DNA of 64,000 nt from assembly GCA_949902595.1 (NCBI GenBank), contig CATLDC010000001.1, positions 412,761-476,760 on the forward strand, written 5' to 3'. Within the stretch, counting starts at the first letter, position 1; every line of letters starts with the position of its first letter. Made by a program: the position numbers and the translations under genes. This document shows positions 1-7,784 of the stretch, one piece after another. The notes under the pieces were generated by a model. That model was not told the DNA's origin. It saw only the letters and a program-made list of their open reading frames with translations, and did not search any database. The DNA is from an uncultured Candidatus Melainabacteria bacterium (GTDB lineage: Bacteria > Cyanobacteriota > Vampirovibrionia > Gastranaerophilales > Gastranaerophilaceae).

Positions 1-247
1 TGTTTTCGTCAAACGCGACTTTTGCAATAGGGCCTTTGACAACTTTTTCAACATCGGGCTGTGAGTTTGCAAGCCCGTCAACGATTACGGCAAGTCTTCT
101 TGGAGTTGCCATAACTTTAATATCATCAAATTTAACATTGCTGTTGTTTAAAAAAGTCTCAAAACCTGTTTTAAGTTGTGAAATCGCCATTGGTATAAAC
201 TTGTATGGTAATTCCTCAACACCTACTTCCAATAAATATTTACTCAT
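1..247 (-). CDS. glyS: Glycyl-tRNA synthetase beta subunit, N-terminal fragment
   Basis: Reading leftward from the ATG at 247, the first 82 codons give a protein beginning MSKYLLEVGVEELP. It continues through ATPRRLAVIVDGLA and a KGP motif, which matches the N-terminus of bacterial GlyS (VEIGTEELP ... APRRLAL ... KRGP). GlyS is the large subunit of the alpha2beta2 glycyl-tRNA synthetase that charges tRNA-Gly. The gene runs off the left edge, so only the 5' end is present. A TTGGAG ribosome-binding site lies about 10 nt before the ATG, and a TATAAT-like box (276-281, minus strand) lies further upstream. The partner glyQ is not in the window. Confidence 0.93.
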   Translation of the reverse strand, partial: MSKYLLEVGVEELPYKFIPMAISQLKTGFETFLNNSNVKFDDIKVMATPRRLAVIVDGLANSQPDVEKVVKGPIAKVAFDEN

Positions 248-324
248 TTATATTTCTCCAATTTGTTTTTTCTTGATTATACCATGAAAGTTTTTTCGCG
301 CGGACTCCCTCCCTTTCTATGATA

Positions 325-344
325 AACTTACAAGCTTGTAAGTT
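325..344. promoter_or_regulatory. Perfect 20-bp palindrome upstream of glyS
   Basis: The two 10-nt arms AACTTACAAG and CTTGTAAGTT are exact reverse complements with no spacer. It lies about 78 nt upstream of the glyS start. It could be a protein-binding site or part of an interrupted repeat element. It shares the 8-mer CTTGTAAG with the operator at 58027-58059. Its function is unknown. Confidence 0.5.
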
Positions 345-365
345 CGATTCCAAACTTGTTTTATT

Positions 366-394
366 TACCCCGGGAGGGCTGGGGTGGGGGTGCA
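366..394 (-). repeat. Degenerate REP-like element next to a stop codon
   Basis: A G-rich stretch (GGGAGGGCTGGGGTGGGGG) resembles the right half of the REP-like elements at 14241, 32289 and 33603. It begins directly after the stop of the small minus-strand gene at 395-613. A matching left arm (CTCCCTCCC) occurs about 60 nt away at 305-313, on the far side of the 325-344 palindrome, so the element may be interrupted. Confidence 0.4.
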
Positions 395-613
395 TCATTT
401 CTGGTGTTTCCACTTCCAGTGATTGTACTCAATAAGTGCGATGTGAATCGCTGTAAGCACAGCGCTGATGTACGCAAACGGCTTGTGCGTTTTTCTTATT
501 GACCGGTTCTTTGTAATCCCGCTGTACACAGCAGCTCCGAGCGCTGTTGTTGCGGCGTAGCCGGTCGTCTTTGGTGTAATAATTCTGTTGGATTTAACCT
601 GTGATACTTGCAT
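395..613 (-). CDS. Small unknown membrane-associated protein
   Basis: This is a 72-residue protein starting at the ATG at 613 (MQVSQVKSNR); an upstream in-frame TTG at 634 is less likely. It has two hydrophobic stretches (TTGYAATTALGAAVYSGI, and FAYISAVLTAIHIALI) separated by a basic segment, and a His/Trp/Lys-rich tail. This suggests a small two-helix inner-membrane protein. I do not recognise a family. A TATAAT box on the minus strand (623-628) lies only 9 nt before the ATG and there is no Shine-Dalgarno sequence. The gene is divergent from the sugar permease at 672 and ends directly at a REP-like repeat. Confidence 0.55.
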   Translation of the reverse strand: MQVSQVKSNRIITPKTTGYAATTALGAAVYSGITKNRSIRKTHKPFAYISAVLTAIHIALIEYNHWKWKHQK

Positions 614-636
614 AACACGGCTATTATACCACAATC

Positions 637-665
637 TTGACCAAACTTCACACAGGTGAGATAAT
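637..665 (+). promoter_or_regulatory. Promoter giving a leaderless transcript for the permease at 672
   Basis: TTGACC (637-642), a 17-nt spacer and GATAAT (660-665) lie exactly 6 nt before the ATG at 672. Transcription from it would begin at or next to the start codon. The AGGTG upstream (654-658) is too far away to act as a ribosome-binding site. Confidence 0.6.
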
Positions 666-671
666 TGGTTT

Positions 672-1544
672 ATGAATTATTACAAAAAATACACGCCTTA
701 TCTCTTTTTGCTGCCGGCTGCAGCGGTTTTGATTGTGTTTTTCTTTGTCCCGTTTTTTCAAACCTTCGGACTGAGTTTTTTTGATTACTCCTCAAGTATT
801 TATCACCCGACTTTTAACGGTGTTGATAATTACGTGAAACTCTTTAAAGAACCCATTTTTTATAAGGTTATGTTTAATACTTTTATGTACCTTGTAATCG
901 CGGTGCCGTTTCTTGTGACCTTTCCGCTTTTTCTGGCAATACTTATTAACCAGAAAATCAGAGGAATTACGCTTTATAAAATTCTCCTCTACCTTCCGGT
1001 AATCGTCTCAATAGTTGTGGCTGCAATTGCTTTTAAATGGCTCTACGCACAGCAGGGAATTTTGAACTATCTTCTTTCTATCTTTGGCATAGATTCAATC
1101 GGCTGGCTTGTTGACCCTAAGTGGGCGCTTTTTTCTGTGGCACTTGTTACTATCTGGAAAGGCGTCGGGTATTACATGATGATTTATCTTGCCTCGCTGA
1201 TGAGCGTTCCGCAAGATTTGTACGAAGCTTGTGATATTGACGGAGCAAATTTTGTTACAAAACACCTGACCGTCACAATTCCGCATATAATGCCTACGAT
1301 TGCGCTTGTCTCAACCATAAGCACAATCTCTGCGATGAAAGTCTTTGCAGAAATCTATGTTATGACAAAAGGCGGGCCTCTGAACTCAACCAAAACAATT
1401 GTTTATTATATCTATGAACGCGCGTTTGAAAACCTTGATTTGGGCTACGCTTCCGCACTCGCTGTGGTGCTTCTGGTTGTTGTAATGCTGTTTTCTCTAA
1501 TAAATATTCTCTGTTTTGAAAAAAACAAATACGGAGATATCTAA
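672..1544 (+). CDS. Sugar ABC transporter permease (UgpA/MalF type)
   Basis: A 290-residue inner-membrane protein of the carbohydrate-uptake-1 permease family (COG1175 type). It has about six membrane helices, beginning with one at residues 10-30. The cytoplasmic EAA loop that docks on the ATPase is visible at about residues 185-210 (YEACDIDGANFVTKH). It would pass a sugar delivered by a periplasmic binding protein. No ATPase or partner permease is adjacent. A second permease of the same type lies at 48626 and a sugar-binding lipoprotein at 28388. The stop overlaps the next gene's ATG by one base (TAATG), so it is co-transcribed with the glycosyltransferase. Confidence 0.9.
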   Translation: MNYYKKYTPYLFLLPAAAVLIVFFFVPFFQTFGLSFFDYSSSIYHPTFNGVDNYVKLFKEPIFYKVMFNTFMYLVIAVPFLVTFPLFLAILINQKIRGITLYKILLYLPVIVSIVVAAIAFKWLYAQQGILNYLLSIFGIDSIGWLVDPKWALFSVALVTIWKGVGYYMMIYLASLMSVPQDLYEACDIDGANFVTKHLTVTIPHIMPTIALVSTISTISAMKVFAEIYVMTKGGPLNSTKTIVYYIYERAFENLDLGYASALAVVLLVVVMLFSLINILCFEKNKYGDI

Positions 1545-2584
1545 TGAAAATCCTTGTTATTACAGACCTGTATCCCGTGCAAGAGGATGAAAAATACACC
1601 CCCAAAACGATTTACAGCTTTGTAAAAAGCTGGGAAGAACTCGGACACGAAGTCAGAGTGATTAAACCTAATTTCCTGCTGAACTCGTTTTTGCGCGGAA
1701 AACCCTTCTACAAAAGCGGAATTTACGCCGGTGTAGAGAATGTTAACTACTTCCTCCCGTTTCTGGGTGATGTCAGCAAAAAGATAAAAACCGATTTTGA
1801 ACCGGATGTTACAGTCGCTCACATGCCAAGCGGATTGATTGTTGCAAACAAACTCGGGCGCCCGTTTATAGCAGGTGTTCATGTTTCGGATTTGGAGGTT
1901 TTGACAAATCCTCTTTATTCGGTTTATTTCAAAAAACAGCTTGAGCTTGCTTACAAAAACTCGTCAAAAATCGCCTGCCGTTCGGAAGTTTTGAGGCAAA
2001 AATTTCTGAAACTCTATCCTGAATACGAAAATAAGACCTTTGTTGCCTACTCGGGAATTGATAAAAATGTGGTAACAAAAAGATACCTAAAAAAAGGGGG
2101 TAAATATAAGGTTGTGACTTGCGCTAATCTGATTCGACGAAAAAACGTGGATAAAGTGATTCTTGCATGCGAAAAATTTGATAATCTGGATTTGACTGTT
2201 ATCGGAGACGGCAATGAATTTGCGCGTTTAAGAGCTCTTTCGAATAAGCCAGAGTTCTTGGGTCACTTATCAAACGCACAGGTCTTGGAAAAAATGCGCG
2301 AGTCTGATATTTTTATCCTGCCGAGCGAAAACGAGACTTTTGGGATGGTTTATCTGGAGGCAATGGCGTCGGGGTGCATCACTGTCGGGCTCAAAAAGGA
2401 CGGGATTGACGGGATTATTAAAGACGGAGTTAACGGGTTCTTGACTGAAAAAGACGGGGTTGAAAAAACTCTGGTGCGGATTTTAAATTTTGATAACCTT
2501 GATGAGATACTGGAAAATTCTTACAACACGATTCTGAACTACACAAAAGAGGCTGCTGCAATAAATTATTCCTCATTTTTTTAA
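1544..2584 (+). CDS. Glycosyltransferase family 4-like (GT-B fold)
   Basis: The 346-residue product begins MKILVITDLYPVQED, typical of a GT-B N-terminal Rossmann domain. The C-terminal nucleotide-sugar domain has the retaining-enzyme E-x7-E motif (ENETFGMVYLEAMASG, about residues 264-279) and a GDG motif (VIGDGNEF). It probably transfers a sugar from a nucleotide donor onto a cell-surface glycan or other acceptor; the acceptor is not predictable. It is translationally coupled to the upstream sugar permease and directly precedes bioD, so the three may form one transcript without sharing a pathway. Confidence 0.85.
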   Translation: MKILVITDLYPVQEDEKYTPKTIYSFVKSWEELGHEVRVIKPNFLLNSFLRGKPFYKSGIYAGVENVNYFLPFLGDVSKKIKTDFEPDVTVAHMPSGLIVANKLGRPFIAGVHVSDLEVLTNPLYSVYFKKQLELAYKNSSKIACRSEVLRQKFLKLYPEYENKTFVAYSGIDKNVVTKRYLKKGGKYKVVTCANLIRRKNVDKVILACEKFDNLDLTVIGDGNEFARLRALSNKPEFLGHLSNAQVLEKMRESDIFILPSENETFGMVYLEAMASGCITVGLKKDGIDGIIKDGVNGFLTEKDGVEKTLVRILNFDNLDEILENSYNTILNYTKEAAAINYSSFF

Positions 2585-2611
2585 GTGCTATACTTTAGAG
2601 GGGGACGGATT

Positions 2612-3298
2612 ATGTCAAAGAATATTTTTATAACAGCAACCGGTACAGATGTTGGAAAAACTTATGTTTCAGCGCTTCTTGTAAAAAAAATGCGCGAATC
2701 AGGTTTTGATTGCGGGTACTTCAAACCCGTGTTGAGCGGTGTGGAAGAAAAAGACGGCAAACTTATCCAGAGTGACGCGAATTACGTTACCTCGACTGCC
2801 AAAATTCCCTCAAGCGCGGACGAGTGCGTTGCTTTTTGGTGGAAAGAAGCTGTCTCACCTCACCTTGCAGCAAAAAGAGCCGGTGAAAAGATTGATATAG
2901 AAAAAATAAAAGAACATTTTGAAAAATTACAGGCAAAATACGATTATCTTCTAATCGAGGGCGCTGGCGGGATTACCTGTCCTTTGAGGCTTGATGAGGG
3001 CGAAAAATACTTGCTTAAGGATTTGATAAAGGATTTGGATACAAACATTGTTATAGTTGCAGACGGAGGGCTCGGAACGATAAATTCAACCCTGCTTACT
3101 GTTGAATACGCGCGTGCAAACGGGATTGGGATTGAAGGGATTATTCTGAATAATTTCGAGTCTCAAAACTTCATGCACCAGGATAATTTGAAGCAGGTTG
3201 AGTACTTAACAGGAGTGAAAGTCGTTGCAACTGTTGGAAGAAATCAAAAAGACATCGAGCTTTTGGAGGAATTATGGACTGGCAAAAAGAAGATTTAA
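2612..3298 (+). CDS. bioD: ATP-dependent dethiobiotin synthetase
   Basis: BioD closes the ureido ring of dethiobiotin from diaminopelargonic acid, CO2 and ATP. The 228-residue product begins MSKNIFITATGTDVGKTYVS with the characteristic P-loop GTDVGKT. It also has the family landmarks YFKPV, EGAGGI (about residue 110) and a DGGLGTIN segment. I chose the ATG at 2612 because GAGGGG lies about 8 nt upstream; an in-frame GTG at 2585 abuts the previous stop and would add nine unrelated residues. The last 25 nt overlap the start of bioA, so the two are translationally coupled. Confidence 0.95.
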   Translation: MSKNIFITATGTDVGKTYVSALLVKKMRESGFDCGYFKPVLSGVEEKDGKLIQSDANYVTSTAKIPSSADECVAFWWKEAVSPHLAAKRAGEKIDIEKIKEHFEKLQAKYDYLLIEGAGGITCPLRLDEGEKYLLKDLIKDLDTNIVIVADGGLGTINSTLLTVEYARANGIGIEGIILNNFESQNFMHQDNLKQVEYLTGVKVVATVGRNQKDIELLEELWTGKKKI

Positions 3299-4677
3299 AA
3301 TACATCTGGCACCCGTGTTCGCAGATGAAGGATTATGAAACCCTACCGCCTATTGTAATCGAGCGCGGCGAAGGGATTAATCTCTATGATGTCAACGGAA
3401 AATGCTACAAAGATGTTATAAGCTCATGGTGGTGTAATCTTCTCGGTCACTGCAACCCGAGGATTAATGCGGCTGTAAAAAAACAGATTGACTCACTGGA
3501 GCACGTAATTTTTGCCAACTTCACCCACAAGCCTGCAATTACGCTCTGTCAGGAGCTTATGAAGGTTATTCCGGAAGGTTTGTGCAAGTTCAATTTTGCG
3601 GACAACGGCTCTGCTGCGATTGAGATGGCTTTAAAGATGAGTTTTCAGTACCATTACCAGACCGGAAACCCACAGAAGAAACGCTTTATGGCACTTTCTG
3701 ACGCGTATCATGGAGAAACTCTTGGTGCGCTTGCTGTTGGCGGGGTGGATTTGTATTCAGAGCTTTACAAGCCTTTGCTTCTGGATGTTATAAGGATTGA
3801 CGCGCCGGATTGTTTCCGCTGTCCGTACGGGAAAAGGTGTGAAGGGCATTGCTCTTTCGCTCCCTCTCCTCAGGGAGAGGGTTGGGGTGAGGGGGCAACC
3901 TGCCACTGCGAGTGTTTTGAAAAAGCCGAAAAAACTTTTGCAAAACACGCTCACGAAGTCGCTGCAATCATTGTTGAGCCGCTGCTTCAAGGCTCTGCCG
4001 GCATGAAGGTTTATCCGCCTCTGTATCTAAAAAAACTGCGCGAGCTCTGTGATAAATACAATGTACACCTGATAGCTGACGAAATCGCAACAGGCTATGG
4101 AAGAACAGGGAAAATGTTTGCGTTCAATCATGCTGGCGTGAGCCCAGACATAATGTGTCTTTCAAAAGGGCTGACAGGCGGCTATATGCCTATGGCGATT
4201 GCTGTTACAACACAAAAGATTTATGACGCATTTTATGATGATTACTTGAAGGGAAAAGCCTTCATGCATTCTCACACTTACGCAGGAAACCCGCTTGCCT
4301 GCTCTGCTGCAATCGAGGTGCTTAAGATTTTGAAAGACGAGCAGATAATCGAAAAAGCAAACAAGCGTGCGGTTTATTTCAATAAGATTATCAGAGAGAA
4401 ATTCCTTCCGCTAGAAAATGTGGGTGAGGTGCGCTCAATCGGGCTTATAAACGCAATCGAGCTTGTAAAAAACAGAGAAACAAAAGAGCCTCTGGATTCT
4501 TCAAAAAGAACAGGATACCAGATTTACCAAAAGGCGCTCGAAAAGGGTGTTTTACTTCGTCCGCTCGGTGATGTGATTTACTTCAACCCGCCGTTGATTA
4601 TTGAGGAGGAAGATATGGACTTTGTAACCGATGTTGCGCTTGCTTGTACAAAAGACATATTATGTGATATAATTTAG
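3274..4677 (+). CDS. bioA: Adenosylmethionine-8-amino-7-oxononanoate aminotransferase, with in-frame REP insertion
   Basis: BioA makes 7,8-diaminopelargonate from KAPA using S-adenosylmethionine and PLP. Family marks are WHPCSQMKDY at the N-terminus, SSWWCNLLGH, the DAYHGETLGA segment, LIADEIATGYGRTGK and the PLP lysine in CLSKGLTGGY (K298). The 467-residue length is slightly long for the family. Residues about 194-209 (FAPSPQGEGWGEG) do not belong to the fold. They are encoded by a GC-rich palindrome at 3861-3896 that matches intergenic repeats in this window, and the reading frame is kept through it. The insertion sits in a Cys/His-rich surface loop before FEKAEKTFAKHAHEV, so activity may survive. 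The gene is coupled to bioD. Confidence 0.94.
   Translation: MDWQKEDLKYIWHPCSQMKDYETLPPIVIERGEGINLYDVNGKCYKDVISSWWCNLLGHCNPRINAAVKKQIDSLEHVIFANFTHKPAITLCQELMKVIPEGLCKFNFADNGSAAIEMALKMSFQYHYQTGNPQKKRFMALSDAYHGETLGALAVGGVDLYSELYKPLLLDVIRIDAPDCFRCPYGKRCEGHCSFAPSPQGEGWGEGATCHCECFEKAEKTFAKHAHEVAAIIVEPLLQGSAGMKVYPPLYLKKLRELCDKYNVHLIADEIATGYGRTGKMFAFNHAGVSPDIMCLSKGLTGGYMPMAIAVTTQKIYDAFYDDYLKGKAFMHSHTYAGNPLACSAAIEVLKILKDEQIIEKANKRAVYFNKIIREKFLPLENVGEVRSIGLINAIELVKNRETKEPLDSSKRTGYQIYQKALEKGVLLRPLGDVIYFNPPLIIEEEDMDFVTDVALACTKDILCDII
3861..3896 (+). repeat. REP-like palindromic element inside bioA
   Basis: The arms CCCTCTCC (3862-3869) and GGAGAGGG (3874-3881) pair around a 4-nt loop and are followed by TTGGGGTGAGGGGGC. 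The same hairpin-plus-tail layout is seen at 14241, 31131, 32289 and 33603. Here it lies within a coding sequence and is translated. Flanking CATTGC (3847-3852) and CACTGC (3903-3908) might be a degraded target duplication. Confidence 0.85.
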
Positions 4678-4698
4678 CCAATATAAGGAGTATTTCAC

Positions 4699-5208
4699 AT
4701 GAAAGTATCGATGAAAACATTTATGCCGGTTGCGGCAGCAGCTTTGTTAACCCTTGGGGCATGTGAGCGTGTGGTTTCTCGTGCCGAAAGATATATGGAA
4801 AACAGGCCGCAAAAAGAGTTAGATATGCTTTTAGTTGGAAATGACGGTTCCTACAAAGAGCATGCAAAAATTCAATCACGTCTGGATTCGACTGCTTTCA
4901 GAGATATTTTTAACGGAACGGCTGCGGCGAAAGATTCTGCCACGGTAGAAGAATTTAATAAAATTGCAGCTTCATATAGAGCTGATGAGGCTGCTACAAC
5001 AGATGGTAAAATTGTACAGTCAATTAGGAACAAACTTATTGACAAAGGTATTACAGTTAAAGAACTAGGTGATATATATACTCCTGCTGTAACAAAGTTT
5101 CAGCATAAAGCTGATGCCTGGGCTTACAGAAATTTCTTCAACAAACTTGGAATATGGCACGATGTTGAGAAAAGTTTCAATGATGCTTCTACCATAATTT
5201 GTCCGTAG
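4699..5208 (+). CDS. Unknown lipoprotein
   Basis: This 169-residue protein has a lysine-containing N-terminus, a short hydrophobic stretch and a lipobox LGAC with the acceptor cysteine at residue 22. It should therefore be exported and lipid-anchored. The mature part is mostly helical and polar with no domain I recognise. An AAGGAG site lies 8 nt before the ATG. A TATAAT box lies at the very end of bioA, suggesting its own promoter. It converges on glgC, with only 6 nt between the two stop codons. Confidence 0.7.
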   Translation: MKVSMKTFMPVAAAALLTLGACERVVSRAERYMENRPQKELDMLLVGNDGSYKEHAKIQSRLDSTAFRDIFNGTAAAKDSATVEEFNKIAASYRADEAATTDGKIVQSIRNKLIDKGITVKELGDIYTPAVTKFQHKADAWAYRNFFNKLGIWHDVEKSFNDASTIICP

Positions 5209-5214
5209 TAATGT

Positions 5215-6450
5215 TTACAGCCTAGCGTTCTTCGGAACAACTGTCACTCCGCCTTCTGAAACGTAAAACCCGCGAGCAATGTCTTCTTCACGGTTTACAC
5301 CTATTTTGGTGTAAGGCGGGATGTCAACGTTTTTGTCAATGATGGCTTTTCTGATTTCAGAATACCTGCCAACATTTACATTTTCCATCAAAATGCTGTC
5401 TGTAACCTGTGAATAACTGTTGATTTTTACTTTTGGCGAGAGCACGCAGCGTGAAAGCATTCCGCCTGATACGATACAGCCTTCTGACACCATTGAGTTT
5501 GTTGCCATACCGACTCTATCACCCTGTTGCCAGATGAATTTAGCAGGCGGATAGTTGTAATTGAAGGTTCTTATAGGCCACTCTTTGGAGTACAAATTCA
5601 GTTCCGGCTCGTAGTCCAGCAAATCCATGTTTGCCTGCCAGTACGCGTCAATACAGCCGACATCGCGCCAGTAGCCTTTTTCCTTTTCTGTCATACCCGG
5701 AAAATGGTTTTCGTTAAAATTGTAGATGAAAACATTCTTTCCCTCTCTTAATAGCATCGGGATAACGTTTTTGCCAAAATCGTGGTTGGAGTTTTCTATT
5801 TTTGAATCTTCCTCAAGCGCGTTCAGCAGAATTTCTTTGTTGAAAATATAGTTCCCCATTGAAGCAAGGCACATATTAGGGTTGTTCGGCATTGCTTTGG
5901 GCGGGGTTTGAGGTTTTTCTACAAAACCCGTAAGCCGCCAGTTTTCGTCGACTTCAATGATTCCGAACTCATGCGCTTCTTCAATCGGAATCGGGATTGC
6001 TGAAATAGTCAAGTCAGCGTGGTTTTTCTTGTGGTATTTCAGCATCTGACCCACATCCATTTTATAAATATGGTCACCGCCGAACACGCAAACATAGTCA
6101 GGCTCTTCGTCGTGGATATGGAATGCGTTTTGGTAAACCGCGTCAGCCGTGCCTTGATACCATGTCCCGCCTGTTCTCATCTGTGCGGGTACAAGGTCAA
6201 CGTACTGGTTCAAAAACGGGGAGAGTGCCCAGCCTTTTGAGATGTGTTTATTCAGGGAGTCTGATTTGTACTGGGTCAGGACTTTGATTTTGAAGAATCC
6301 GGAATTGATGAAGTTGTTCAGCACAAAATCAATGATTCGGTATCTTCCTGCAAATGGTACTGCGGGTTTTGCTCTATCTTGTGTAAGCGGAAACAAGCGT
6401 TTTCCTTCGCCGCCTGCTAAAATCATAACCAATGCATCATCAAATGACAT
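5215..6450 (-). CDS. glgC: Glucose-1-phosphate adenylyltransferase
   Basis: GlgC makes ADP-glucose from ATP and glucose-1-phosphate, the committed step of bacterial glycogen synthesis. The 411-residue product has the nucleotide-binding motif ILAGGEGKRLFPLT (from about residue 10), then KPAVPFAGRYRIIDF, GTADAVYQN, the FGGDHIYKMD segment and FVEKP. A left-handed beta-helix C-terminal domain carries hexapeptide-like repeats. The ATG at 6450 is preceded by a strong AGGAGGGG. No other glycogen gene lies in the window. The gene converges on the lipoprotein gene. Confidence 0.95.
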   Translation of the reverse strand: MSFDDALVMILAGGEGKRLFPLTQDRAKPAVPFAGRYRIIDFVLNNFINSGFFKIKVLTQYKSDSLNKHISKGWALSPFLNQYVDLVPAQMRTGGTWYQGTADAVYQNAFHIHDEEPDYVCVFGGDHIYKMDVGQMLKYHKKNHADLTISAIPIPIEEAHEFGIIEVDENWRLTGFVEKPQTPPKAMPNNPNMCLASMGNYIFNKEILLNALEEDSKIENSNHDFGKNVIPMLLREGKNVFIYNFNENHFPGMTEKEKGYWRDVGCIDAYWQANMDLLDYEPELNLYSKEWPIRTFNYNYPPAKFIWQQGDRVGMATNSMVSEGCIVSGGMLSRCVLSPKVKINSYSQVTDSILMENVNVGRYSEIRKAIIDKNVDIPPYTKIGVNREEDIARGFYVSEGGVTVVPKNARL

Positions 6451-6764
6451 AACCCCTCCTGAATAATCTGTACAATTATTTTATCAAATTTGAAGAGGGA
6501 ATGCACTACTCCTTTAGGACGATGTGTTTCTACTTTCTTGTGTCAACAAGAAAGTAGAGCAAAGAAGCTCGCCGCCTCACATTTCGTTCGCTAATCAATT
6601 GTAGCGCTCAGGGGTAAATGAAAACTGACCGGGTGAACTCGCGGTTTGGGCGTAGGGTTTGGGGGTTAAAATTCTACAACCGCTCAAACAGCACCCGGGT
6701 TGTTGTTTTTTCGCTTACATTGATTGCTCACTTCATTAAGGGCGGCTGTTGGCGCGGGAAGTGT
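6451..6764. other. Gene-free stretch between glgC and the nitroreductase gene
   Basis: I see no convincing gene here. The left end holds the glgC ribosome-binding site and promoter. The middle holds the hairpin at 6530-6557. The right part (6600-6764) is richer in GC than its surroundings and forms the 3' flank of the minus-strand nitroreductase gene. A forward reading frame from 6618 runs antisense into that gene and shows no family resemblance. Confidence 0.6.
6530..6557. repeat. Perfect 12-bp inverted repeat (hairpin)
   Basis: CTACTTTCTTGT and ACAAGAAAGTAG are exact reverse complements around a 4-nt loop. No T-run follows on either strand, so it is not a typical intrinsic terminator. The sequence after it (AGCAAAGAAGCTCGCC) reminds me of a dispersed intergenic repeat seen in several bacteria. 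No second copy is present in this window. Confidence 0.6.
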
Positions 6765-7631
6765 TTATCTGATGAAATTGGTGACAATTCTTTTTGCTTT
6801 GCAGAAGAAGCAGGAGTCTTTTTCTTTTATCTCTCTTATTTCAGAGATTTTGTAAGGCTCGGGTTGCGGTGTTCTCTGGTATTTAACAGCAGGATAGCCC
6901 AAAAGCATTGCATAACCCGGTGCGTAGCCGGATGGAATATCCAGAAGCTCACAAAGCTCAGGAAATATTTTTATGCAGAGTTGTGCATAGCCGCACCAGC
7001 AGGTGCCGAGTCCGAGATGTTGGGCGTAGAGTTCGATATATGAAAGTGCAATAATCGGGTCAACTGTTGCGCATGGAGCTGTAACAGGTGAAGAGACAAC
7101 AACAAGGTGCGGAGCGCCTCTGAATATCACGTCTTCGCCATCCATAAAGGCTTTTTTATAGCGTTCAAACTTGTCCACAATCGGAGAGAAGGCTCTGCTT
7201 TTTATGACTTTTAGGATTTTGTCGTTGGTTTTCTTGCGCAGTACATCCATTATTTCTTTCTTTTCAACAATCGAAAAATGCAATGAGTGCGAGTTGCAGC
7301 CGGTCGGGATGTAAGGTAGCATTGATTTGAGTTTTGCAAATGTTTCTTCGCTAACATCCTCGTCTTTGTACTGTCTTACGCTTCTTCTGGATTTGATGAG
7401 GCTTAAAATGTCATCGTAGTTTACCCCTTCGGAGTTTTCAGGGTGTTTATCATTGAATGACAGAGCGCCTGTCGGGCAGATTGCAAGGCAGTGTTCGCAG
7501 GAGATACAGCTTTTTTCGTCTTTCATTTCCGGAAAGTTATCGTCGTCAAAGCCAATACAGGATGAGACACAGTCGCTTATGCAGAGTCCGCAGCGGATAC
7601 ATTTTTCTTTATCGATTGTGATTGTTTTCAT
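6765..7631 (-). CDS. Nitroreductase-family flavoprotein with N-terminal ferredoxin domain
   Basis: The 288-residue fusion starts with two 4Fe-4S clusters: CIRCGLCISDC (about residues 11-21) and CISCEHCLAICP (about 42-53). A nitroreductase/FMN domain follows from about residue 78 (IKSRRSVRQYKDEDV ... GLGTCWCGY). The clusters probably feed low-potential electrons from ferredoxin-linked metabolism to FMN. The substrate is unknown; this architecture is common in anaerobes. A cysteine pair near the C-terminus (CFFC) is notable. The gene stands alone, with a ribosome-binding site AAGGAG just before the ATG. Confidence 0.88.
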   Translation of the reverse strand: MKTITIDKEKCIRCGLCISDCVSSCIGFDDDNFPEMKDEKSCISCEHCLAICPTGALSFNDKHPENSEGVNYDDILSLIKSRRSVRQYKDEDVSEETFAKLKSMLPYIPTGCNSHSLHFSIVEKKEIMDVLRKKTNDKILKVIKSRAFSPIVDKFERYKKAFMDGEDVIFRGAPHLVVVSSPVTAPCATVDPIIALSYIELYAQHLGLGTCWCGYAQLCIKIFPELCELLDIPSGYAPGYAMLLGYPAVKYQRTPQPEPYKISEIREIKEKDSCFFCKAKRIVTNFIR

Positions 7632-7682
7632 AAAAAGCTCCTTTTTTATTAAGATAGCATAAAGAAAAACGGCTTGTAATGC

Positions 7683-7711
7683 TTGACAGGGGAATTTTTT
7701 TATAATAAATT
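7683..7711 (+). promoter_or_regulatory. Promoter of rpmI-rplT
   Basis: TTGACA (7683-7688), a 17-nt spacer and TAAATT (7706-7711); an alternative -10 box, TATAAT, overlaps at 7701-7706. A leader of about 70 nt follows, ending in AAAGGAG before the rpmI ATG. I could not fold a recognisable L20-leader in it. Confidence 0.55.
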
Positions 7712-7784
7712 AATCATGCCGAAGTATAGTGCTGTGGTATGCCTTGCTCGGTTAAAGTAATAACTTTTACAAAGGAGACAAAAA

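Noticed and set aside
36..287. Plus-strand reading frame at the left edge
   Set aside because: It is antisense to the glyS start, whose translation matches the GlyS family clearly.
3797..4006. Second coding frame within bioA
   Set aside because: It is a shadow frame opened by the GC-rich repeat; the BioA frame is intact on both sides.
6618..7043. Plus-strand 141-residue frame
   Set aside because: It runs antisense into the nitroreductase gene and shows no protein-like pattern.
7712..7784. L20-type leader RNA controlling rpmI-rplT
   Set aside because: The leader is short and I could not find a convincing pseudoknot or long stem.
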